From Isoetes engelmannii (Eukaryota; Streptophyta; Lycopodiopsida; Isoetales; Isoetaceae), in the NCBI GenBank assembly GCA_011763485.2, contig JAANSK020284823.1:1-31758 (forward strand): a stretch of DNA of 31,758 bases. Reading direction: 5' to 3'. Positions 21,930-31,629 of this stretch are shown here, piece after piece. A program made the translations under genes and the position numbers. The notes under the pieces were generated by a model that had not been told where the DNA came from, searched no databases, and worked only from the letters and a program-made list of their open reading frames with translations. The stretch's first letter is position 1. Each line of letters opens with the position of its first letter.

Positions 21930-23310
21930 GACATGTGGTAACTTTTCGGCATATGTGGCAAAGATTGTTTTGTCTGCATTCCTTCTCATTTTCCTTTGTC
22001 CCTGACCGTGGTCTTCTTCTGGCATAGCTATGGCGCTGTGAAGGCAATGTAGCGTATTTGACCTTTAGGTGAGGCGCCACATTGTTTTTATGCCTAGTTG
22101 TTTCTGAAAAATCTTGAAGCTAACCTTCTTTTCTTGTCTATTTTGACAGTAACAGCGGTGGGTTGAAGGCATTCCGACAATTTTGAGCTTGTAAGTGAAT
22201 TTCAGTATGTTGGGTAAAAATGGAAGAACTGCAACTAACTAAAAAAATAACTTCAAAGTTACATTCCCTAAAAGAACTTATTCCACGTGGCAGCAGAGGA
22301 TTGGACGAGGTGACTTAAAAGTCGCTACCGGACATTCACATAAGCTTGCACACACAGTGAAAGAATATAAAGAATGTATAGGCCTCAAGAAAGTTCAAAT
22401 ATATATTGAATAGTTCTTATGTTGGTTGTTGATAAAATTTTAGAAGCCAAACGTTGGATATGGAATGCCAATTAAGGCTAGGGGAAGATAATGAAGCCCG
22501 ACATAAGCATTTCAAGGAAAAGTTCCTAAGAGGGATTGATGATAGTTATGATGACGTTTATGAAAAGGATTATGAGTGTGTGTATATTTGATATTGAAGT
22601 CCATAAGGATGCATTTCAAAACATAGAGAATCATAATCTCTGGTGAAAATTATAAACTTTAAATTCTCTCCTTTTTCATTACATGAGTTGCAAATAGGCT
22701 ATGAACAAATATTGTGGATATGCAAAGTTCTTGTGGCACACTAGGTGATAAAAGAAATTTGTAAATTTCATAAAAATAAACTGCAAAGCTGAAAATTTAG
22801 TCACATGGTTCTTAAGATTCTTTCACACATTTTATTTTGGCGTTTCCTTGTCAAATTCAACTCACAGCTACTTGATTGCAAATGCAGATCTTGCACATAA
22901 GATGTGGCTTTGGTTAATCATTGTCATTTGCAATAAAAAATATGAAAACGTCCTATTACAACAACCATGACTATTAAATTGCAAATGTAAATGTTGTGGG
23001 ATGGGTGAAGTGGCATACATTGCATCTGTTATAATGCTAACGATTGTTCGTAATTTTTTTTGCTTAGTTGGCTTCAGCTTTTGCAAGTTTCGGATCACAC
23101 CAAGTATCTTTCACAATGTCTGCCATGCTATTTTGAGACATAATCCTTTACTAAGTAGGGCATTATCAAAACATTAGATGCTAATATTGAGTCCAACACC
23201 ATAGGTTTGGAAACAAAAAATGTTCCCATCAACTTTAGCTGCCGCGATAAACTTCTTGTATACATACATAATAAACATAAGGTTCAGGTTACTGTCATTT
23301 TTAGCTTAAA
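21930..23310. other. Intergenic, nothing recognised
   Basis: AT-rich; I see no gene. A minor inverted repeat ATTGCAAATG/CATTTGCAAT sits at 22875 and 22925. Confidence 0.5.
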
Positions 23311-23329
23311 TTATATTGCGGAATATCTC

Positions 23330-24030
23330 TGCCGCTATTGCAAAGCAGCCTCGGTATCCTCTACTTTCGCCCTATCCTCTGCTCGGCTCTGCTCCGCACT
23401 ATCTTCTGCTCTGCCATAGGGGATTCTGCTGTGGCGTTTCCATAGCTCTATCCTTTACTCGGCTCGACGTTTCTATAAGGGCTTCTGCTTTTGTTTCCAT
23501 AGCGGCGTCTCCCTAGCAAAAGGAGCTGCTTCTGCTTTTGTTTTGTGTTTTGCTACTGTGGCCGCGAAGGAGAACCTCGGGCAGAGTTGCGGCTGCGGCT
23601 AAGCAGCAGGAGCTATTAATTTCCTCTTCATAGGAGCAGAGGCAGATTTGATCACTGCAAGAAAAGAAAAATGGAAGATATCATGTTGGATCAAACAACT
23701 GCAGATTTCTTCCCAGATTTGCATCCCTAGAAGAATGAGCCCGATGCTTACAGGGCCGATGCTTGCTATCCTTTGCTTTCGTAGCTCTTGTCTTGACACT
23801 GTGGCCCAGTTTCCCTCTTGCTCAGGGGCAGATCTCTGTTGTCAATAGCTCTGTTTCCCTCTTTCCCGAGGGCAGAACTGCAGCAGGATAAACAAGGAGT
23901 CCCCACAATGCTGAATTACGCTGAATCTATGTTGAATCTATGCCAATATGTTTAATCTCGCAAACTACAGCTGAATCAGGCAAGAACCCATACCTGAATA
24001 CCACCGCAAGACTACCATAGCCGCAGCCAG
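23330..24030. other. C/T-rich region with degenerate short repeats
   Basis: This stretch is richer in GC and pyrimidines than its surroundings. It has many CTCTGCT-like words and imperfect direct repeats, such as GCTTCTGCTTTTGTTT at about 23484 and 23530 and GTTTCCCTCTT at about 23808 and 23851. No coding frame is convincing. It looks like decayed simple-sequence or element DNA upstream of the ATG18 promoter. Confidence 0.4.
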
Positions 24031-24031
24031 C

Positions 24032-24062
24032 AACTTAAGGTTCGTAATCTGAACCTTAAGTT
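24032..24062. repeat. Perfect 12-bp inverted repeat
   Basis: AACTTAAGGTTC (24032-24043), a 7-bp loop, then its exact complement GAACCTTAAGTT (24051-24062). It lies just left of the GC-rich foldback and may be part of the same element. Confidence 0.9.
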
Positions 24063-24065
24063 TAT

Positions 24066-24228
24066 TACGTCCCATAATTTACGGGATGGGGGGCATCCCG
24101 CCCTCGCAGAGCCTCTCGGCAGTGCCGCCAGCTTCGGCGAGCAGTCGCGGCTCTGCCTCGGCTAGCGGCGCCGCCTCGAGGCCCTACGGGGCGGAGTGCC
24201 CTCCCTCTCGTAGATTACATAGTACATA
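24066..24228. repeat. GC-rich foldback about 300 bp upstream of ATG18
   Basis: Arms 24076-24106 and 24187-24217 are inverted copies: TAATTTACGGGATGGG-GGGCA on the left answers TGCCCTCCCTCTCGTAGATTA on the right, and CCGCCCTCG answers CGGGGCGG. Weaker pairing extends to about 24066 and 24228. Inside is a second stem, CAGAGCC (24107-24113) with GGCTCTG (24149-24155). The interior is strongly GC-rich in an AT-rich setting. The likely nature is a MITE or another mobile foldback. Confidence 0.75.
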
Positions 24229-24402
24229 AAGTCAATATGCCATCTCAATGCAAAGGTCCTTCGGATATCCATAAATAGGTCGAAAATACTTGCCTATACA
24301 AAAGTCCCTGGTTCTTATACGTAGCAACCGTGTATATGTCAAGGTATACGTATATACGTTTTAATATTACATACGGAGCCTTTTTAGGCCCGAATCCTTT
24401 TG

Positions 24403-24409
24403 TATAAAG
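24403..24409 (+). promoter_or_regulatory. TATA-like box of ATG18
   Basis: TATAAAG lies 110 bp before the ATG18 start codon, so a start about 30 bp later would leave a 5' UTR of some 80 nt. No other strong TATA candidate is nearer. It is inferred from position only. Confidence 0.45.
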
Positions 24410-24518
24410 CGATCCCTTTCCTTCATGCGGATGATGGCGATGATCGTCTTTGGTTTTGAATTAGGGCGAAGGAGCATCCAAGTTTATGGGACTTGATTCT
24501 TAAGAATCTCGTCAATCT

Positions 24519-26370
24519 ATGGCACATTCTGCTTCAGGTTCGTCCCTATCATCTCAATTCTTCCATAACACTGATGGGCAGGAGCAGCATGACCAGATTG
24601 CTATAGTACCCAAGTCTCCTGAACCTGGATTAGTACTCTACATGAATTTTAATCAAGACCAGGCTTGCTTTGCATGTGGCACTGAGAATGGTTTCCGTAT
24701 ATTTAATTGTGATCCTTTCAAGGAAACATTTAGAAGGGAGTTTGACGGCGGGAGCTTGCTTCATCCTCATTTGAAAGGGAATCCTAGCCCTGAGCTTGAT
24801 GGCAGTGGTATTGGGATTGTTGAGATGTTGTTTATGTCTAATATTTTAGCATTGGTTGGAGGAGGCAGAAACCCCCGATATTCTCCTAACAAAGTGATGA
24901 TTTGGGATGATCATCAAAGTAGGTGTATTGGGGAATTACTCTTCAGAAGTGAAGTTCGCGCTGTCAGGTTGAGAAGAGATCGGATTGTTGTTGTCTTAGA
25001 GCAGAAGATTTATGTGTATGACTTTTCAAACTTGAAACTACTGCATCAAATTGAGACTATAGCCAATTCAAGAGGTTTGTGTGCCTTTTCCTCTTCCACA
25101 AACGCATGTGTACTCGCTTGTCCTGGATTGCGTGGAGGAGAGGTAAGGATTGAACTCTATACTGCAAAGAAAACAAAACTTGTACAGGCACACGATTCTC
25201 CGCTGGCATGCTTAGCTTTGAGTCAAAGTGGGAGCTTGCTTGCCACAGCGAGTACGAAGGGGACAATAATTAGAATCTTCAATACTGCGGATGGGACAAA
25301 GTTGCAAGAGGTACAACTTTAGGACTGTAGTAATCTCCATGAATTGTCAGAATAGTCTCACCTAACTCCAATTATAGAGGTTTACAACTCATCGTCATAT
25401 GCATGAACTCTGAGATATTGTGCACAAGAATTGCATATCAATATGTTTGGGGCCGGTCTTTAGATCATTGAAGTGAAAGATCTTATGAGATACACATTGG
25501 CTGCTTATAGCATTAGCTCATTATTGACATATGGAAATGTTCTGAAGAAGACTTAACTTGTTTTATTTGTGACCTATGTACAGCTAAGGCGTGGAGCAGA
25601 TCGAGCTGATGTGTATAGCATGACATTCTCACCTAATTGTCAGTGGTTTGTGCTTTCTAGTGGCAAAGGAACAATACATGTCTTCTCTCTGCGACTGCCA
25701 TGGTCTTCGGCCGGAAATGTGAAGAGCCTTGACAGATCATCCAGTGCTCCTCTGGGGACAAAGGCAGATGCATCTCCAGGTCTTGGTAGTGGAATCTTTC
25801 ATGCAGGCTCTACATTGTTGTCCCTTGCAAATGCAAACACTGGCTCGTCGCTTTCATTTATGAAAGGTAAGACTTTTATAGCATAAAGATTTTGTTTTGT
25901 TCATAAGACCTTATGCTTCTCTTTTAGGTCCTTTTAAGCTTGCCATTTGTTGGAAATCCTTATCATCTAAGCACCTTGCATGTAGACTATTCTTAAAGTT
26001 TAGAAAGTTGGTTATGGCATTTGTTATAATATGCTTGCGTAATCCAGAGGGTGATGCATTCTATGTTATGCAGGTGTCTTACCAAAGTACTTCAGTTCTG
26101 AATGGTCATTTGCACAATTTCGCCTAATAGAGAATACACGTGCAATTGTTGCTTTTGGGGCACAAAAGAACACTATTATTATTGTATGCTCAAATGGGAG
26201 GTAGGTGTTCTGTTTAAGCCCATTTTTCTTTCCATTATCTTTTCACATATGTGCATACTAATGTGAGATCAAATGTTCCCAGCTATTATAGATGTGCGTT
26301 TGATCCGATACAAGGAGGGGAAATGGTGCAGAAAGAATTTGCAAGATTCCTGAATTCCGAAGTTGAGTAG
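24519..26370 (+). CDS. ATG18: Autophagy-related protein 18 (ATG18a-type PROPPIN), four exons, complete
   Basis: A WD40 seven-bladed propeller that binds PI3P and PI(3,5)P2 on autophagic membranes and, with ATG2, supports phagophore growth. Exons: 24519-25310, 25584-25866, 26074-26200, 26283-26370 (TAG 26368-26370). All introns are GT-AG and the product is 429 residues, close to the plant ATG18a length. Family blocks include [20 protein letters not shown] (44-63), [20 protein letters not shown] (124-143), [20 protein letters not shown] (146-165), [10 protein letters not shown] (174-183) and [20 protein letters not shown] (241-260). The lipid-binding L/F-R-R-G motif, here LRRG (265-268), is split from the preceding blade by intron 1. 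The protein ends with [12 protein letters not shown]. Residues about 79-95 are an insertion, [17 protein letters not shown], within the FDGG-GIG(I/V)VEML block of the family. Start choice: first ATG in frame, no earlier coding. Confidence 0.96.
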
Positions 26371-26420
26371 GGATTCACAGTGCATGTTTTGGCTTATAAT
26401 ATTTGCGGGAATTTTGTACA

Positions 26421-26534
26421 AGGTATGTAATTATCTAAATCTTGCATGGATGTCAACTTTATATAAGTAATGATTTTCTTACATGATACAAGTGCACTGA
26501 GGAAGTGGAAGATTTCTCTCTTTTTCTGTCACAG
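26421..26534 (+). other. Possible intron in the ATG18 3' UTR
   Basis: About 50 bp after the stop there is TACAAG|GTATGTAAT, a strong donor. An acceptor TTTTTCTGTCACAG follows at 26534. Cutting here would place a splice junction 50 nt after the stop, near the limit for nonsense-mediated decay. It is inferred from splice-site shape alone. Confidence 0.35.
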
Positions 26535-26539
26535 CTGTT

Positions 26540-27490
26540 GTGAAGATGGCACACACGTCACTGAATGACACCCAGAATTTTGTATAGGTTATTGCGGGTT
26601 AAATTATACCTTTGTAAAGGACAGCTTATTTTAAATATACGACAAACTTGGTGTGAACTGTTCTTTTTCCACGTTTTGTTTTCCCTTTCTCCATTTCTTT
26701 TTTCATTGCAAGATGGTCGGTTTCAGTCATGGCTGCCAACCTCTGAGACCCATGGGCAAATACCCCTCAGTTGTGAAGCAGGGGACAAGTGTTGCTAGCC
26801 TTTTATCATGTTGATTTTTATCTTGAACAAGATCAGTTCCAATGCCCGCCTGATTCCATGCACATGAGTAGGAAAAAAGGTGGCAGTAGAAAGCAGTCTT
26901 GTGATGGTTCAAATGGTGGAACTAAGGGCATTTTATATGCGCCTTTATACGTTAATTATCCGCTATTTCATTATGTTCAACAATTTGTACAACAAAACCT
27001 TATTTGCAACAAATAGTTGTAACTTTAGTTGCGTATATTTAACCTCTTCTTCCAGTACAGCATGGACGCTTCATTGCGGCATTGTTGGTTTTTTTTGGGT
27101 TAAAATTGCCTTAGCCGTTCGATATTTAACCTTTGGGCTTTTTGATGCCGAAAGGTTCCTCTCCAAGGGTCCAATTTGTAGGAGCCAGAATTAGAGATGT
27201 CCGAAAATTTGGGAGTTTGCGGCATGGTGGATTTGAATACTGTGTGGAGTGCAAATGTTTTTTTTCGTGTAGACGTTTGCCGCAGTGTGTTTTTTTGTGG
27301 AGTGCAGATGGCGTTGCATATATCCTGCAGTTGGGGATCAGCAGAATTGGAATCCACCAGGATTGTTATCGGCAGCTGTGAATCTACAAGAATCGGCAGT
27401 TCAGGATACAACGAATTGTTTTGTGGTTCAGGGCTTTGATTTCGAGTCCAGATACAACTTGTTACAATGATAACTTTAAAGACCAGTCAG
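26540..27490. other. Non-coding region after ATG18
   Basis: AT-rich, with several overlapping open frames at 27100-27470 but no recognisable domain. Short repeated words (GTGTGGAGTGCAAATG at about 27241 and GTGGAGTGCAGATGG at about 27296) suggest an old local duplication. No gene is supported. Confidence 0.45.
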
Positions 27491-27497
27491 CTGAATT

Positions 27498-27589
27498 GAT
27501 GGAGCAGAGTAGAGCCAATTGTTGAAGGAAGAATTGTAGAGGCGATGGAGCAGAATAAAGCCAATTGTTGAAGGAAGAATTGTAGAAGC
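27498..27589 (+). repeat. 46-bp tandem duplication
   Basis: Copies at 27498-27543 and 27544-27589 share GATGGAGCAGA, AGCCAATTGTTGAAGGAAGA and ATTGTAGA, with about four differences. The second copy leads straight into the T-arm-like sequence that follows. Confidence 0.92.
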
Positions 27590-27625
27590 AGGGACTGCGT
27601 TCATTCTGGGTTCAAATCCCGGTGC
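27548..27625 (+). other. tRNA-like tail with Pol III B box
   Basis: CTGGG-TTCAAAT-CCCGG (27606-27622) folds as a tRNA T arm and contains GGTTCAAATCC, a match to the Pol III B box. The GAGCA near 27549 could pair with TGCTC at 27623 as an acceptor stem about 75 bp apart. The D and anticodon arms are not convincing. It is more likely a decayed tRNA or a tRNA-derived SINE head than a working tRNA. Confidence 0.35.
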
Positions 27626-27700
27626 TCAAAACTAAATTTACACCTGTCTTTATGGGTACTCTTGCTCATGTTCAAAACTAGTCTCAATTGAATTGCACCT

Positions 27701-27870
27701 ATGCGTGATTATCTCATTCGTCTATCTACCTATGGTGAGAGCTTGGTGGAAGCAAATCATGCCCTCGAAAAGATTACAGATCCAACTACACATACATGGA
27801 GTGCAATCATCCCTGCAAGTGCCAGATTTCAACAAGACAAAATTGCCCATGAATTGTATCATGAGTCATT
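27701..27870 (+). pseudogene. PPR protein gene fragment
   Basis: The frame reads LIRLSTYGESLVEANHALEK followed by ITDPTTHTWSAIIPASARF and IAHELYHE. This is the layout of about one and a half pentatricopeptide repeats (G-SLLEA--VF-K----TVYTWSAIISAH------A-ELY--M), a family of organelle RNA-binding proteins. Only about 55 residues survive. It ends at a 22-bp tandem duplication, and no start or continuation is seen, so it is a dead or transposed fragment. This PPR style recalls those abundant in ferns. Confidence 0.65.
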
Positions 27871-27912
27871 GCTATCCATCCCATTATTTCTTGCTATCCA
27901 TCCCATTATTTC
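27869..27912 (+). repeat. 22-bp perfect tandem duplication
   Basis: TTGCTATCCATCCCATTATT plus TC occurs twice head to tail (27869-27890, 27891-27912). It falls at the end of the PPR fragment and shifts its frame. Confidence 0.95.
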
Positions 27913-28047
27913 TTGCCTACGACAAACTAAAATCTATTGTTTTTTTTTTGATAACTAAAATCTTCTTTCTTATTTTAGGATGGCTTTGGTTTTTGTGCCA
28001 GCCGCATGTAACGCCGCATGCCCCCTTGCGGGACGCTGGTTGTGGCC

Positions 28048-29113
28048 ATTCAATCAAGCCTTAAATTTGAATGGGAGCCCTGGTATTTTTTTGAAGGGCA
28101 GTTTTTTAACTTGCCATTCAATTTGAAGGGCACATTTTTGGTGTGCCATTCTTTTGCATGTCCAAATTTTTGAAAGACATTCAAAGCTTAAACTTGAAAA
28201 ATCATAAGAAAAAACCATCGAGATTATAGATAATGTAGTTTAAGTCTTGATAACTACAAAGTAGATCAAAAATAACTCATAGTCTTAGTAATATCAATAT
28301 GTTTCACAATGGCACAATGCAACGTTGCTTGTCTTCCATCTAAGAAGTAAAAATCAGATCATAATTTGCATCTCTCGCATCAGATGTGGACAATGATAAA
28401 AACATTACCTTCAAATACCTTTGTGCTGAGTGCCAAATTGCAAATCACACTGCTCATATCAAACTCTTTGATCAACTGCATGCAAAGGACGCTCCTGGGC
28501 TACTGGGCGGGAAAGAAAGGGAAATAAGGAAATTTCAAGAATTTTGTATTATCGTTCCCTTTTTTATGTTTTGTTTTCGTATTTAGTCATAGCCGATTTT
28601 ATTAAATGCATGCATATGCATTCATTGAGTCATTGAGGAGGAGACATTTAGAAATTTCAAAAATCAATTGTTGTTTTTTTTATTCTATCATTTTCAGATG
28701 AATAATAATAATAAATAAAACATAAAATAAATCATCGAGAAGAAAGCAAAAGCACACTGCGTCGTTCTGCAAGAGGCACGGATTTGGCTATTTTTCTGAA
28801 CCGTGTACTAGTTTAGATCAAGATCGAATGGTATTAAATATTGCCAGCTCAATTTTTAAGACACGTGGATAGTCTAGGCTTTCAGATATTGTGTCACCCG
28901 AGGTTAGGCTGTTGCGCTAAACATATAAAATATAAGAAAAAAAAAAAAATTCCAAATCATGGTTATTCTAGTGAATGGCAACTTTTTCCTAGGCTTTTCT
29001 ATTGAATGGTAAAATTTTTGCCATGCCATTCTTAAGAATGCCTAAAAATTTTAGCCGTTGGCTAGGGACCCAAGAATGTACCGAACATTTCAAATTTAAG
29101 GCTTGCATTGAAT
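28048..29113. mobile_element. Non-autonomous DNA element with 28-bp terminal inverted repeats
   Basis: The left end ATTCAATCAAGCCTTAAATT (28048 on) is answered by an inverted copy ending AATTTAAGGCTTGCATTGAAT at 29113. The arms are 28 bp with one indel and one or two mismatches. Both ends also carry subterminal CCATTC/GAATGG words (left 28115 and 28146; right 28973, 29005 and 29025), as in hAT-like elements. The interior of about 1 kb has no transposase-like frame. A clear target-site duplication is not visible. Confidence 0.6.
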
Positions 29114-29172
29114 ACGAATTTTGAAATTGAGTACATACGATTGAATACGAATTTTGAAATTGAGTACATACG
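29107..29172 (+). repeat. 33-bp perfect tandem duplication
   Basis: ATTGAATACGAATTTTGAAA and the following 13 bases occur twice (29107-29139, 29140-29172). The first copy overlaps the right terminus of the TIR element. Confidence 0.95.
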
Positions 29173-29179
29173 ATTTTTG

Positions 29180-30375
29180 CAGCCTATGTCGGCAGCATAA
29201 GGAGAGTCTCGCTCCATCATTTCGGCATCCCCAGAGCAAAGAACCTTGAAGCAAGAACTTCATAGCTTGGACTACAGCAAATTGTCATCCCCGGCTGCAT
29301 TTACCATGCCAAATCCGGCACTTTTATTTTGAATTTTTGCCTTTTGCTTTCCTGCAGTCTCCGCTTCCACTATAGTATGCTCGCCCATGTCTTGCCGGAA
29401 GAGCAATCTACATCGGAAGTATTTGATCGGGAAGACTGGAGCCTGGCGGAGTTGAGCTGTTTAATTTTATTATCTTCATCACTTTCTTTGTTGTCGGAGC
29501 AGACCCTAAACTTGCAGAACGCAGCTTGGGGTCGCTGGTCTTCTCTTGCGAACAGGAGCAACGTGAGAGGCAGCATTATTGCTTAATTTCTAGCAGGAGA
29601 TGGGGCTTTGTGTGACTTTGCCGGAGGTTTGTAAATCTTAGCTTCTTTTGGCAGGAGGAAACGAATGCTCTTTATTCTCAGCATTTGCAGGCTTGGATCG
29701 GAGCTGGAGCTTTTAACTTCATTGGAGAGCACCGGAGATAGTTTTACTACCTTCTTAGGACCACAAAAGAGTTCGACCACTTTATATGGAGGAGTTGGAG
29801 TTCCTGTTTATTAGTCAAACTGACTGTACAAGAGGTAATTCCCAACCGAAAACACACATTTTATTACTACAGTCTTTATTTCCTTTTGGAATATTTTTAG
29901 CAAGCATAATAATAGCATCTGCAGGAATTTAACCGTTAATGTGAAGTGATGATTTGAAGGATCAAATTCAAGCCCAAGCTTCCACATTTTCTATGCTTCT
30001 ACACGTTAACTTTCTACGAAGGTCTTACTGAATTTCGCATGAGTATGCTCTCATCTTTTTGGTGCATACTTCTTAAATTATCTCTGATGTTATCCTTGAT
30101 ATTCCTTGATATTTTTTGCAGAAGCAGACGTGTGCTTTGTTGAAGAGTTCAGTAGCTCTTAATTTACAAGAAGATTTTATTTGTGGGACATGTGCTTAAC
30201 AGATGCAGCAACAACATAGTTAGGAATACAAGTGGTGCCCCATCAAATCCACTTAGATTGTCTCATTCTTTGCAAATTGTGATTTGCAGATCCTGGTAAA
30301 CAACTTAGGTGTGTTTTTTATTTCAGCGGCATCATGGGCTGCATCATGTAACAATTCTCTATTTTCCTTTCTTGC
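29180..30375. other. No supported gene
   Basis: The frame 29329-29586 is open but resembles nothing I know. A piece at 30121-30178, after a TTTTTTGCAG acceptor-like sequence, could be an exon leading to the putative gene on its right, but no donor fits well. Confidence 0.35.
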
Positions 30376-30379
30376 ATAG

Positions 30380-30915
30380 GTTGCTCCAGAAAATACTGAG
30401 ACGCTTGAAAATCAGCTTGAAAGCATTTTTGTTCTAACCGACATCTTTTTTGGTAAACTTGGGCCGAAGTTATATCCTGTATGTATCTGAAGATTTCCTC
30501 ATGACATTTTTGAGCAATCTTTTGTTTCTGTAACAACCGCTAATATTTTGTGTTCTGTGCACCCCTAATATTTTACGTATTTTGCACAGCCTATGTTAGT
30601 GTATGGAATTGTCATGGTATCATACGATGCAGCTTATAACTTTTCAAACTGGCCAGATGAGACATTTTATTAATAGTAAGCAGAGAGAGCGAGCATGTAC
30701 AGGTAGCCGCGAATGCTCCTATAGAAAATGCTATGTTTACCATCATTGTTTCTTGCCAACTATAGAAAATGGTATGTTCATGCTGTTCTCACCCATCATA
30801 AAGTAGATTGTTTGTTCTAGATTTGAGATCCCACATAATTTTACTGTTTTTGCAGATGGATTATGCAATTTCAAAGGAGCTTCAATCAACACCTTGGAAG
30901 CAACCTGGCGTGCAA
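30380..30915 (+). CDS. Two putative exons of an unidentified gene (partial)
   Basis: 30380-30478 (99 nt) and 30856-30915 (60 nt) are both flanked by good acceptors (TTGCATAG, TTTTGCAG) and GT donors (GTATGTAT, GTTTCATG). Both are in phase 0, and neither has a stop. They would encode VAPENTETLENQLESIFVLT, then DIFFGKLGPKLYP, then MDYAISKELQSTPWKQPGVQ. The peptide has the balanced composition of a real protein, but I cannot assign it. The intron between has no coding potential. Upstream and downstream exons were not found, so it may be a gene fragment. Confidence 0.35.
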
Positions 30916-30919
30916 GTTT

Positions 30920-31625
30920 CATGTTCTTTTTGCCATGTATGTTGAGTGTAGAACCAAAGCATGCATGCATTTTGTTTAGCAAAAGAATTTTAATCGTGGA
31001 CAATTAGGAATTACAATGCATATAAGGTTGCAATCAGTTCTTTGCTACGCTTTGATTTCTTGAGATTTCTTTCGATTCAGCAAGAGCGTTAAGCTCTCCT
31101 TTCTATTTACTTCTCATTCTATCAATTCCAACTAATACATGCATTTGAACGTGTTACAGGGCATCTAGATTCTGAATTTGATTGCATTCTTCTGTTGGGC
31201 CTGCATCTTTGAAGAATTTGGAGCATAGTGATATTAAAGGTAGGTTTGTTTCCAATGTGCTTATCCCTAGCAATATGCAATATGCAATATCAATTTCGAA
31301 TCTTGATGGAACTATTGTTGGTATGATGTTTATGAGTTGAATGACATTTTGAATGTTATGTACCACCCACGTTAGTAGAATAATTGTCTCACGCAATATT
31401 TGTATGACATTGTAGGTTGTGCAGAAGAAAAAATTTTGCAATTTTCTGAAACCCTTCGTCTTTGATTCTACTAATTCAACTATGATCCTTCTGTTGGCAA
31501 GGTTTTGATGAAGCAGCAATCAGAAGTGAAGCAGCGAGCCAAAGTTTTTTGCAAAGTTTTTGCAGGGGAGCCTTCTAAAGCTTTTTGGTGTATATCTTAG
31601 ATTTAGACTTTGAGGGAAGGAACTA
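30920..31625. other. No supported gene
   Basis: AT-rich. A possible acceptor at 31159 (GTGTTACAG) is followed by a short open stretch, but nothing recognisable. Confidence 0.35.
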
Positions 31626-31629
31626 TAAT

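Noticed and set aside
21605-22080. Several overlapping short frames around 21.6-22.1 kb
   Set aside because: They share a palindromic 114-bp element, which creates mirrored open frames.
25057-25266. Minus-strand frame of 69 codons
   Set aside because: Shadow of ATG18 exon 1.
27100-27470. Five overlapping frames
   Set aside because: None has a recognisable domain. Overlap in all frames suggests low stop density only.
29329-29586. 85-codon frame with a hydrophobic start resembling a signal peptide
   Set aside because: No known domain, no exon context, and the hydrophobic stretch is Leu/Ser low complexity.
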